Positions 8,735 to 16,626 of a stretch of DNA of 44,267 nucleotides are shown here, in pieces. Source of the stretch: Butyrivibrio sp. (lineage in GTDB: Bacteria > Bacillota > Clostridia > Lachnospirales > Lachnospiraceae); the NCBI GenBank assembly GCA_024692165.1, contig JAILMY010000169.1:1-44267 (forward strand). The letters run 5' to 3'. Position 1 is the first letter of the stretch; every line of letters begins with the position of its first letter. The translations under genes and the position numbers were made by a program. Below the pieces are notes generated by a model. It saw only the letters and a list, made by a program, of their open reading frames with translations. It did no database searches and was not told where the DNA came from.

Positions 8735-9484
8735 TCAGCTCAGTCTCTGTCTTACAACCTCGAAGGCTAAAACTCCGCAGGCAACAGAAGCATTAAGGGA
8801 ATCAATATCGCCCTTCATGGGAATAGAAGCGATCATGTCGCACTTTTCCTTGACAAGGCGGCTTACTCCGTTTCCTTCATTTCCGATAACAATTCCGATA
8901 GCTCCCTTTAAATTGAGCTTGTACATGGTCTCTCCGCCCATATCTGCGCAGGCAAACCAAAGGCCCTTGTCCTTAAGATCCTCGATGGTCTGGGCGATGT
9001 TGGTGACCTTGGCCACGGGAGTATAGTTGATGGCACCGGCTGAAGCCTTAGCCACTGTAGCTGTCAGACCTACTGCCCTGTGCTTGGGAATGATGACTCC
9101 ATGGGCACCGGCAAGATTTGCTGTACGAATGATAGCTCCCAGGTTATGAGGATCCTCAATTCCATCCAGAATAATAACAAAGGGATCCTCGCCCTTTTCT
9201 CCGGCTCTTTCTAAAATATCCTCCACCGTGGCATACTCATATGAAGCAGCGTAGGCAATAACCCCCTGATGCTTGCCGGTTTCGGAAAGCTGATCAAGGC
9301 GCTCCTTTTTCACAAAGCTGATAACAGTGTCCTTGTGTTTTTTGGCTTCCCTAAGGATTGTCTGAACCGGGCCGTCCTTGCAGCCGTCCAGAACAAAAAG
9401 CCTGTCTATGGTCTTGCCGGAACGAAAGGCCTCAAGTACAGCATTTCTTCCTTCAACTATTCTGCTCTCAAAATTCTCTTCCAT
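8735..9484 (-). CDS. rlmB: 23S rRNA (guanosine-2'-O-)-methyltransferase RlmB
   Basis: A SpoU/TrmH-type 2'-O-ribose methyltransferase that modifies G2251 of 23S rRNA (E. coli numbering) in the peptidyl-transferase centre. The N-terminal substrate-binding domain begins VEGRNAVLEAF. The knotted SPOUT domain shows all three motifs: DGIEDPHNLGAIIRTANLAG (motif 1, with Asn and Arg), IVIGNEGNGVSRLV (motif 2) and IPMKGDIDSLNASVACGVLA (motif 3). Length 249 is standard. AGGAA precedes the ATG. It lies between mrnC and sigH, in the common Firmicutes order. Confidence 0.95.
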   Translation of the reverse strand: MEENFESRIVEGRNAVLEAFRSGKTIDRLFVLDGCKDGPVQTILREAKKHKDTVISFVKKERLDQLSETGKHQGVIAYAASYEYATVEDILERAGEKGEDPFVIILDGIEDPHNLGAIIRTANLAGAHGVIIPKHRAVGLTATVAKASAGAINYTPVAKVTNIAQTIEDLKDKGLWFACADMGGETMYKLNLKGAIGIVIGNEGNGVSRLVKEKCDMIASIPMKGDIDSLNASVACGVLAFEVVRQRLS

Positions 9485-9536
9485 AAATTATTCCTGTTTT
9501 CTCTGTAATGACACGCCACCTTGGGCTGTCATAAGC

Positions 9537-9977
9537 TCATTTCAATATATCCAGTCCAAGGCGCTCGATTCCAAGCTTTATCAGCTCACAGGCCCTGTCC
9601 ATGTTATCTGAAAGGTATAAAAAACCTATGACTGCCTCAAAGCCTGTAGCCTCCAGGTAGTCCATGGTGGTGGCGTTCTTGGCCTTGGTATGGGGCTTGG
9701 AGTTGCGGCCTCTTCTGTAATAATCCGCTTCTGCCTCGGTAAAATCATCCATCAGCACCTTAACAAATGCTGCCTGAGACTGGGCTTTCACCACGCTGCT
9801 GGCTCTCTGATGGAGCTTGTTTACCGCTGTGTTGCCCTTATTTACCAGGATTGAACGAACTATCACGTCAAATATTGCATCTCCGATATAGGCAAGAGTC
9901 AGGGGCGAATATGTTCTTATGTCCTGACTCTCTATACCAAACTCTTTATTTAAATAATCATTTAAATGAGCTGCCAT
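9537..9977 (-). CDS. mrnC: Mini-ribonuclease III
   Basis: A compact RNase III-type nuclease without a double-stranded RNA binding domain that matures 23S rRNA ends. YSPLTLAYIGDAIFDVIVRS carries the catalytic Asp of the RNase III signature, and DYLEATGFEAVIGFLYL supplies the second acidic pair. Length 146 is typical. The ATG at 9977 lies inside the 3' end of cysS (16-base overlap) with GAGGGAG four bases upstream, so translation is coupled to cysS. The cysS-mrnC-rlmB order is conserved in Firmicutes. Confidence 0.93.
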   Translation of the reverse strand: MAAHLNDYLNKEFGIESQDIRTYSPLTLAYIGDAIFDVIVRSILVNKGNTAVNKLHQRASSVVKAQSQAAFVKVLMDDFTEAEADYYRRGRNSKPHTKAKNATTMDYLEATGFEAVIGFLYLSDNMDRACELIKLGIERLGLDILK

Positions 9978-11395
9978 TTAACTCCCTCACGAGTGTCCTT
10001 GATCTCTACGCCCTTTTCAAGAAGCTCTGCGCGGATCGCATCGGCGGTAGCAAAGTCCTTGGCCTTCTTGGCAGTTGCTCTTCTCTCGATGGCGTCAAGA
10101 ACATAAGCCTCAAGCTCAGGATCTACATCCGGCTTATCTTCTTTATTTGAAAGAGCCTTGGCATGAGCTAAAAGATCCAGTGAAAGAACCTTATCAAAGC
10201 TCTCTATCAGTGCGATCTTTGTGGCATCGTTTGTATCTGCCTTAAGGACATCGTAAAGAACTGTGATTGCCATAGCTGTATTCAGATCGTTGGAAATTGC
10301 ATCCCTGAACTTGCCCTCAAACTCAGCCTTAACAGCCTCGTCGACTACGCCGCCTTCCTTGAGCTCTGAAATTCTTTTTACAAGCTTGTTAAATGCGCCC
10401 ACTACGCTATCAAGAGCCTCGAAGGAGAAAACAAGAGGCTTGCGATAGTGAGACTGAAGGCAGAAGAATCTGTAAACCAGAGGATCGTAGCCTTTTTCCT
10501 TAAGAAGAGAAACTGTAAGGAAGGCTCCCTTTGACTTACTCATCTTGCCTGACTGATCATTAAGGTGATTTGAATGGAACCAGTATCTGCACCACTCATG
10601 TCCCAGATAGCTCTCGGACTGGGCAATCTCATTGGTGTGGTGAGGGAAAATATTGTCGACGCCGCCGCAGTGGATATCGATGTACTCACCAAGGTGCTTC
10701 ATGGAAATGCATGAGCACTCAATGTGCCATCCCGGGTAGCCAACGCCCCATGGGCTGTCCCACTTAAGGGCCTGATCCTCAAACTTGGACTTTGTAAACC
10801 ACAGAACAAAGTCTGTCTTGTTTTTCTTATTGGTATCCTCTTCCACGTCGTCACGAACGCCCACCTGGAGCTGCTCTTTTTCCACATCTGAAGAGAAAAC
10901 ATAGTAGTCTTTAAGCTTGCTTGTGTCAAAATAAACGTTACCACCTGCCACATAAGCAAAGCCCTTCTTTATAAGAACATCTACCATGTGAATGAACTCA
11001 GGAATGCAGTTAGTTGCAGGCTCAATCACATCAGGTCTCTTGTTTCCTACAGCATCAAAGTCATTAAAGAAAGCATCTGTATAGAACTTTGCGATTTCCA
11101 TAACAGTCTTGTGCTCTCTCTTAGCGCCGGCCAGCATCTTGTCTTCGCCGGTGTCAGCATCTGAAGCAAGGTGTCCTACATCTGTGATGTTCATGACACG
11201 CTTAACATCGTAGCCCGCATACTGGAGGGATTTGATAAGCACGTCCTGCATGATATATGTTCTGATATTTCCGATATGAGCGTAGTGATAAACAGTAGGT
11301 CCGCAGGTGTACATTGAAACCTTGCCCTCTTCTCTGGGCTTAAACTCCTCGACCTTTCTGTCTAATGTATTGTAAAAAGTAAATGTATTAGCCAT
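9962..11395 (-). CDS. cysS: Cysteinyl-tRNA synthetase
   Basis: A class I synthetase that charges tRNA-Cys. CGPTVYHYAHIGNIRTYI contains the zinc ligand Cys and the HIGH-type motif HIGN. Further zinc ligands are in WHIECSCISMKHLG and in the HCGGVDNIFPHHTNEIAQSE stretch. KMSKSKG is the second ATP motif. The C-terminal DALR-like helical domain ends ELLEKGVEIKDTREGVKWQLI-like. I place the start at the ATG at 11395 (MANTFTFYNTL, 477 residues), because AGGAGAG lies seven bases upstream and this is the family's usual N terminus. The open frame extends 21 codons further to 11458 and would overlap ispF. The gene sits between ispF and mrnC. Confidence 0.95.
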   Translation of the reverse strand: MANTFTFYNTLDRKVEEFKPREEGKVSMYTCGPTVYHYAHIGNIRTYIMQDVLIKSLQYAGYDVKRVMNITDVGHLASDADTGEDKMLAGAKREHKTVMEIAKFYTDAFFNDFDAVGNKRPDVIEPATNCIPEFIHMVDVLIKKGFAYVAGGNVYFDTSKLKDYYVFSSDVEKEQLQVGVRDDVEEDTNKKNKTDFVLWFTKSKFEDQALKWDSPWGVGYPGWHIECSCISMKHLGEYIDIHCGGVDNIFPHHTNEIAQSESYLGHEWCRYWFHSNHLNDQSGKMSKSKGAFLTVSLLKEKGYDPLVYRFFCLQSHYRKPLVFSFEALDSVVGAFNKLVKRISELKEGGVVDEAVKAEFEGKFRDAISNDLNTAMAITVLYDVLKADTNDATKIALIESFDKVLSLDLLAHAKALSNKEDKPDVDPELEAYVLDAIERRATAKKAKDFATADAIRAELLEKGVEIKDTREGVKWQLI

Positions 11396-11454
11396 TTTCG
11401 TCTCTCCTATATTTTTAGATAACACGGATTGCTCCGTGCTCTGCACTCCCGCAA

Positions 11455-11922
11455 TCATGTTATCATACAGACTGCCTGCGAGGAAATGCCTTCCCCGGTT
11501 CCGGTAAAACCAAGCCCCTCTTCAGTGGTGGCCTTAACGTTTACCTGGGTTATATCTATACCAAGAGCCCCGGCGATATTCTCCCTCATCTTATCAATAT
11601 GAGGTCGCATCTTGGGAGCCTGGGCAATTATTGTAGCATCAATATTCTCAACAGTAAACTTATTCTCGTCAAGAAGTTTCCTAACACATCTTAAAAGCTC
11701 CATGGAATCTGCTCCCTTGAACTTTGGATCCGTATCAGGGAAGTGTTTGCCTATATCCCCAAGAGCTGCTGCTCCAAGAAGCGCATCCATTACGGCATGT
11801 AAAAGAACATCCGCATCCGAATGTCCTAAAAGCCCCTTCTCATAAGGTATCTTAACACCGCCGATTATCAGGTCTCTGCCCTCCACCAGGCGATGAACAT
11901 CATATCCCATTCCTACTCTCAT
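11455..11922 (-). CDS. ispF: 2-C-methyl-D-erythritol 2,4-cyclodiphosphate synthase
   Basis: This enzyme forms 2-C-methyl-D-erythritol 2,4-cyclodiphosphate in the non-mevalonate isoprenoid pathway. The N-terminal signature [11 protein letters not shown] (zinc ligands Asp and His), [19 protein letters not shown] (third His), [12 protein letters not shown], and the C-terminal [19 protein letters not shown] are all present. Length 155 is standard, and the enzyme works as a trimer. AGAGG lies before the ATG. It directly precedes cysS, so isoprenoid and tRNA-charging functions are transcribed together, as in many Clostridia. Confidence 0.96.
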   Translation of the reverse strand: MRVGMGYDVHRLVEGRDLIIGGVKIPYEKGLLGHSDADVLLHAVMDALLGAAALGDIGKHFPDTDPKFKGADSMELLRCVRKLLDENKFTVENIDATIIAQAPKMRPHIDKMRENIAGALGIDITQVNVKATTEEGLGFTGTGEGISSQAVCMIT

Positions 11923-11968
11923 ATTATTTCCTCTTTAATACTTTCTATTCCGGGATAACCCACTTATC

Positions 11969-12271
11969 CTACAGGAACAATTCTACCACAAAGGCTGCGA
12001 AGCAGGCGCATCCTGCCACAGTCAAAAGACTCTTTTTATTAAATGCCAGTACCAGTGCCACTGCAAAGCCTACAACAGAAGAAAGTACATAGTCTGTAGC
12101 CGACAAAATTGCAGGAAATGTCATGGCTGCCAGAGTTGCATAGGGCACATAGTGCAAAAAAGACTTGATAAAGCTGCTCTTTATCTCTTTCCTTATAAGT
12201 GTCAGCGGCAATGCCCTGATAAGGTAAGTAACCACTGCCATAAGAAGGATGTATGCGTAAACCTTACTCAT
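11969..12271 (-). CDS. azlD: AzlD-type branched-chain amino acid exporter subunit
   Basis: A small 100-residue membrane protein with about three or four helices (YAYILLMAVVTYLIRALPLTL, LHYVPYATLAAMTFPAIL, VVGFAVALVLAFNKKSLL). The TYLIRALP motif and VPYATLAAMTFPA stretch are typical of AzlD, the small partner of AzlC in export of branched-chain amino acids. It overlaps azlC by eight bases and has a full AGGAGG site upstream, as usual for this two-gene unit. Forty-six bases separate it from ispF. Confidence 0.88.
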   Translation of the reverse strand: MSKVYAYILLMAVVTYLIRALPLTLIRKEIKSSFIKSFLHYVPYATLAAMTFPAILSATDYVLSSVVGFAVALVLAFNKKSLLTVAGCACFAAFVVELFL

Positions 12272-12986
12272 TTGCTTCCTCCTTTATGGGTGAAATCACT
12301 GCGGCTATTGCTGCCACCACTACAGTAACTATTATAATCCTAAAGCCGGAAGAAATCATTTTCAAAATGGGAGCATAGGTAAATACAGTGCTCATGGTCA
12401 TTGCACACAGCACCACCACAAGCAAAGTCCTGTTCTTTCTGGTATCCGGGATAATTATTGCGATGAACATTCCGTAAATTGCAAGGCCAAGACAGCTGAT
12501 AAGTCGCTGTGGCAGGAGCTGTCCCGCTATGGATCCCAGCACCGTACCGAATACCCACCCAAATACGGATGTGGCAATAAGGCCGTAGGAAAACATCGGG
12601 TAAAGAGGGCCTTTTTTGAATATGCTTACGGCGAATATCTCATCAGTAACGCCGTAGGATATGCCCAGTCTGTGAAGAGTGTTTATTTTTGTATCCAGCT
12701 TCTGGGAAAGAGCTGTACTCATCAGCATGTATCTAAGGTTAATGATGAGCTGCAAAATAGCAAGTTCCACAAAGCTGCCGTTTCTGGCAATCAGCTCCAG
12801 AGCCGAAAACTGACCGGCGCTGGTGACATTTAAAAGGGATGTCATGGCCGCCTGAAATGTGGTCATCCCAATCTTGGATGCCTCAATACCAAACGCGAAG
12901 GACACCGCCATATATCCCAGACAGATTGGCACAGCATTCTTACATCCATCCCGAAAGTCCTCAAATTCCCCGATTCCTTTTCTCAT
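12264..12986 (-). CDS. azlC: AzlC family branched-chain amino acid exporter subunit
   Basis: A 240-residue polytopic membrane protein of the AzlC family. GCKNAVPICLGYMAVSFAFG near the N terminus and the LLNVTSAGQFSALELIA and GISYGVTDEIFAVSIFK segments are family hallmarks. It should form the large subunit of a branched-chain amino acid exporter with AzlD. GAGG precedes the ATG at 12986. It appears to be the first gene of the run that leads through ispF and cysS to sigH, though separate promoters inside the run are possible. Confidence 0.9.
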   Translation of the reverse strand: MRKGIGEFEDFRDGCKNAVPICLGYMAVSFAFGIEASKIGMTTFQAAMTSLLNVTSAGQFSALELIARNGSFVELAILQLIINLRYMLMSTALSQKLDTKINTLHRLGISYGVTDEIFAVSIFKKGPLYPMFSYGLIATSVFGWVFGTVLGSIAGQLLPQRLISCLGLAIYGMFIAIIIPDTRKNRTLLVVVLCAMTMSTVFTYAPILKMISSGFRIIIVTVVVAAIAAVISPIKEEANE

Positions 12987-13095
12987 AATTCCTCACTCAA
13001 ATCTAGCCAGGATCTCCTGCCTGGGCCAATGTTTCCTATTTATTCAGAGTTAATGCAACTATTTCCTATTCAAAAACAAATCGTTATCATGATAC

Positions 13096-13116
13096 CCATA
13101 TTATCCCAAAATATGG
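13096..13116. repeat. Inverted repeat upstream of azlC
   Basis: CCATATT (13096-13102) and AATATGG (13110-13116) are perfect inverted repeats around a seven-base loop. They sit in the 167-base gap between the AlaX gene and azlC. No T-run follows, so this is not a standard terminator. It may be a regulator site near the azlC promoter, but AT-rich DNA gives such repeats by chance. Confidence 0.3.
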
Positions 13117-13153
13117 ATAACAGAAATCAAAAAAGTATGAAATGTTGACTTCG

Positions 13154-14440
13154 TTAGCTATTACCACTAATTTGATCAATCAATTCTAAAATGTTTACGT
13201 TGTCAATCTGAATGCTTCCCTGTATCATCTGCGGAGATCCACCGCCCTTAACGTCGCAGGTCTGCTTGAGCTTTTCAAGAAGTGCCTTGCAGTCCTTTCC
13301 ATCACTACCGGAGCCGATGATGAATCTGTAGCCGGCTTTGGCATCACCTGCGAACACTCCGCAGTAACCGGAATGCAATTCAATCAAAGCATTGACGGTC
13401 TTCCTGATCACGTTCTGGTCGATGGAACCGTCTTTTACCAGGAAAACGTCCTTCTGATCCGCATCAATTCCTGCAATCTGGTAGCCGATGAGTTCTTCGT
13501 TTGCCCCGTTCAGCCTGGCCTTTAAATCTGCATTTTCTTCCCTCATCTTATTGAGCGAAGGAATGATCTTATCTGCAGAAGTTGTGAGCATGCCTGAAAG
13601 CTGAGTAACTATCTCATACTGACTTTGAATATACGAAAGAGCGCGTCCGCCGCAGAGAATGCTTACTCTGACGCCGCCCTTGTAGTTCTGGCAGCTGATG
13701 ACCTTTAACAGGCCGATTTCTCCTGTCCTCTCCACATGGGGAGCACAGCAGGCGCAGTCGTCATAGCCCGGAATGGTTACAATCCTAATGTCACCTGTCA
13801 GTTCCTTTTTACTTCTGTAATCTATGGTATCAAGCTCTTCCTTGCTGGGGAAGCGGCACAAAACCTCAATATTTTCCCAGATGGCTCTGTTTACCATATA
13901 TTCAATCTTCTTTATATCCTCGGATCCAAGGACACCGTTGTAATCCATGGTTACTTCGGCATCACTTAAATGAAAGCCCACATTATCAAAGCCGTATTCG
14001 GAGTGCACAATTCCGGAAAAGATATGCTCTCCCGTATGCTGCTGCATATTGCTGAATCTGTGACTAAAATCGATAAGGCCGTAAACCCTGCTGCCTACAG
14101 GAAGTTCCCTGTCCACAACATGCCTGATAACGCCCTCTTTATCGATACTGACATGGGAAACCTTAGCACCTCCGTCAACAGTTCCAATACCTGCTGCCGT
14201 ACTTCCTTCATCCTTATCCTCGCCGCAGACACTTATCACACCCACATCTGAGCTCTGGCCTCCCTGCTCAGGAAAAAAGGCTGTTCTGTTCAGCACGACC
14301 TCAAATTTCCCGGTTCCGGTGCCGGCCTCTTTGTCCTTTGGAGCGCCGTCGCCCTTATATACCTCGGTGCAGCTTACTACCTCAGCCTCAAATTCTTTTA
14401 AATATGCACTTTCATAATATAATTCAGTAGTCTTACTCAT
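13154..14440 (-). CDS. Alanyl-tRNA editing protein, AlaX-L type
   Basis: A free-standing trans-editing protein related to the editing half of alanyl-tRNA synthetase, expected to hydrolyse Ser- or Gly-tRNA(Ala). The beta-barrel part contains NRTAFFPEQGGQSSDVG. QQHTGEHIFSGI is the HxxxH zinc motif, and DDCACCAPHVERTGEIGLLK gives the Cys-x3-His second half. The C-terminal part (about residues 280-428) has a coiled coil and a DHHA1-type domain ending KGGGSPQMIQGSIQ. I choose the ATG at 14440 (428 residues, MSKTTELYYES), with GGAGAG ten bases upstream; the frame is open 21 codons further. Both zinc motifs look intact, so it should be active. Confidence 0.9.
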   Translation of the reverse strand: MSKTTELYYESAYLKEFEAEVVSCTEVYKGDGAPKDKEAGTGTGKFEVVLNRTAFFPEQGGQSSDVGVISVCGEDKDEGSTAAGIGTVDGGAKVSHVSIDKEGVIRHVVDRELPVGSRVYGLIDFSHRFSNMQQHTGEHIFSGIVHSEYGFDNVGFHLSDAEVTMDYNGVLGSEDIKKIEYMVNRAIWENIEVLCRFPSKEELDTIDYRSKKELTGDIRIVTIPGYDDCACCAPHVERTGEIGLLKVISCQNYKGGVRVSILCGGRALSYIQSQYEIVTQLSGMLTTSADKIIPSLNKMREENADLKARLNGANEELIGYQIAGIDADQKDVFLVKDGSIDQNVIRKTVNALIELHSGYCGVFAGDAKAGYRFIIGSGSDGKDCKALLEKLKQTCDVKGGGSPQMIQGSIQIDNVNILELIDQISGNS

Positions 14441-14505
14441 AATCCCGTTACTCTCCATAACACAATCATGAATAATTCTACACATTTCCCTGGTTGTTCG
14501 CAACC

Positions 14506-16617
14506 TTAGTTGTCGTTCATGAGCTCATTTGCCTTATTGATAACCATTGAAAAGTCCTTTGTGCCATACATGCAGTAAACTGCACCAACAGCCACATTGA
14601 TCCCACTGTTTTCTATAAGCTTTTTGAACCGGTCCACATCGTTGTTAAAGAACAGCTCATCTGACTCAAAGCCAAAGGCTGCAAACTGAGTACCGGTGAT
14701 ACGATACACATTTGTTTTTCCGAACACATCCATAAGATATGATGACACTTCAATGATCATCTTATCGCCGGAGTCGTAGCCATGGGCATCATTGGCATCA
14801 TCAATACCCTTTATCTTGCAGAGCAGATATCCAAAGGGCGATGAAATGTCCAGTTTTTCACCTATGAATTCTCTGTAAGCTCTTCTGTTGTAAGCCCCTG
14901 AGAGATTATCATTGTAGAAATATGCTTTAAGCCTCTTTTCCTCATCACGACGAAGAATGAACTGTGAGATAAAATATGAAGTCATATCCACAATTCCCGA
15001 CGCCTCCGAGAACTTAGCCTTAGGAATATCAAGCATTACCAGAATTCCCAATATCCTGTCATTTACCTTCAGCCCCCTGGCCACCATATTCTTTACATTA
15101 TTTGCATTAAGGATCTTAAACAGTTCGAAGTTCTCCAGTTTACAATCCTCTGTATTTTCAACAATAAGCTTGTCATTCCGCTCATTAAATATCCTGTAAA
15201 TATCCTCTATAAGACCATGATAAGGAAGGTACAGAAGATCCACTGCTCCGGGATCTCTGCCCTTTTCGTACCAGTCATAGGCGCCGTGATACTTGCCGTT
15301 ATTCTGATCTTCAAAAATGGTGACTCTTCCTGCACCCAACTCTTTTCCCAAAAGACTGAGGATGGCTTTGATACTCTTGTCCGAAGAATCAGAGGAAATC
15401 GCATATTGCATGACCTTGTTGACAAATCTGTCTCTTCGGATTGATTCCTGATCTCTTGTCCACCATCTCAAAAACTGAGTCAACATTATTATGAAAAACA
15501 AGAGTGTCCCATACAGGACAAAGGTGCCATAGGACTCCACATGTAAAATCCCATAAACAAAGGCGAAAAAATCCATCAGAGCGCAGCATAATAAGATGAT
15601 ATTCCCGGCAAACACGTATCTAAGCTGCCTGACAATACCGTTTGTTCTGCAGTAGATGGCATTATCCAGGAATATGATACTGACAATAACTGCGATTACT
15701 ACCAGGTAAATGATCAGAACATTTGTAAAAGTTAAGAGCATATCCACTTTAAAGAAATACCTGGCTATAAGAAGGAAACCGATGCTTGCAGCGGTAATAC
15801 TAAATCCCAGAACATGATATATAAGGCGCTTAAGAGCAGTCAGGGAATTAAAAAAGCATATCAGAGGAAAGCCTGCCAGAAAGACCATAAACCTGTTAAG
15901 GACTCTGCAGGTATAAATAGCTCCCGTCAAAAGCTGCAACGTTTTTGTATCCTCTAAAAGCCATATTCCTATAACACATGCAAATACTCCAAGGGCCGTA
16001 ATATCAAAGGGCAGATTTCTGGAATCATAAATGCACATGGAAACAATTATCATGATTAATCCATAAAGAATAATGATTATGGATATAACCACTCCGGCCA
16101 GACTATTGGAAACCTTCAGCTTGACATAATTCTGGGGCGGACTTATAAATACTTCCCAGACACCGCCTTTTACCAGGCCCTCAAACAGCGGATCAAAGTA
16201 AATGGTTACTACACGGTTATTATCCACGCTTCCAAGTCCAACCTGATGGAAAGCAATACCATATCCCATTCCGCTGATGTTTTCCTTGGAATTAAAAGAA
16301 TACCTCTCTTTACCATCAATGAAGACCTTCAGGTTAACATTGATACTTTCAAAGCACAGGCAATCATCGTCGTTAAGATTGTTCGGCAACTGCTTTGAGA
16401 GGCTAAAGCTTCCTCCGTAGTCACCTACTCTGACATCTTCGACGTAATGTATAATGCCATTCTGATCTCTCCATCCGTCAGAAAAGGCAGTAATGCTATC
16501 CTTATAGCTGTTATCAAAAGTATCTGATCTAAAAAGAGCAATCAAAACCACAACAGCTACAGCTATGCCAAAAATAAGTGATGATATTCTTCTAATGTCA
16601 TAGGTTCGTTTATTCAT
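14506..16617 (-). CDS. 7TM sensor protein with GAF and degenerate GGDEF domain
   Basis: A 703-residue membrane signalling protein. After one helix (about 12-30) comes an outer domain of about 140 residues, then seven helices (about 170-385, 7TMR-DISM-like), a GAF-type domain (about 400-555) and a C-terminal GGDEF fold (about 570-700). The cyclase fold is recognisable (SGAYNRRAYREFI, ANDAHGYDSGDKM), but the active-site motif reads TGTQF (641-645) instead of GGDEF, and the first metal-binding Asp is Lys (CKIKGIDD). It therefore cannot make cyclic di-GMP by the known mechanism and may be a GTP or c-di-GMP sensor or a protein-interaction module. It follows the DegV-containing kinase by nine bases and is likely the third gene of the signalling operon. 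Confidence 0.82.
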   Translation of the reverse strand: MNKRTYDIRRISSLIFGIAVAVVVLIALFRSDTFDNSYKDSITAFSDGWRDQNGIIHYVEDVRVGDYGGSFSLSKQLPNNLNDDDCLCFESINVNLKVFIDGKERYSFNSKENISGMGYGIAFHQVGLGSVDNNRVVTIYFDPLFEGLVKGGVWEVFISPPQNYVKLKVSNSLAGVVISIIIILYGLIMIIVSMCIYDSRNLPFDITALGVFACVIGIWLLEDTKTLQLLTGAIYTCRVLNRFMVFLAGFPLICFFNSLTALKRLIYHVLGFSITAASIGFLLIARYFFKVDMLLTFTNVLIIYLVVIAVIVSIIFLDNAIYCRTNGIVRQLRYVFAGNIILLCCALMDFFAFVYGILHVESYGTFVLYGTLLFFIIMLTQFLRWWTRDQESIRRDRFVNKVMQYAISSDSSDKSIKAILSLLGKELGAGRVTIFEDQNNGKYHGAYDWYEKGRDPGAVDLLYLPYHGLIEDIYRIFNERNDKLIVENTEDCKLENFELFKILNANNVKNMVARGLKVNDRILGILVMLDIPKAKFSEASGIVDMTSYFISQFILRRDEEKRLKAYFYNDNLSGAYNRRAYREFIGEKLDISSPFGYLLCKIKGIDDANDAHGYDSGDKMIIEVSSYLMDVFGKTNVYRITGTQFAAFGFESDELFFNNDVDRFKKLIENSGINVAVGAVYCMYGTKDFSMVINKANELMNDN

Positions 16618-16626
16618 ATAAATCCT

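Noticed and set aside
11396-11458. N-terminal extension of cysS
   Set aside because: It overlaps ispF, is not family-like, and a good AGGAGAG site serves the ATG at 11395.
11945-11968. Terminator between azlD and ispF
   Set aside because: GGATAA-CCCAC-TTATCC forms a six-pair stem but no T-run follows on the minus strand.
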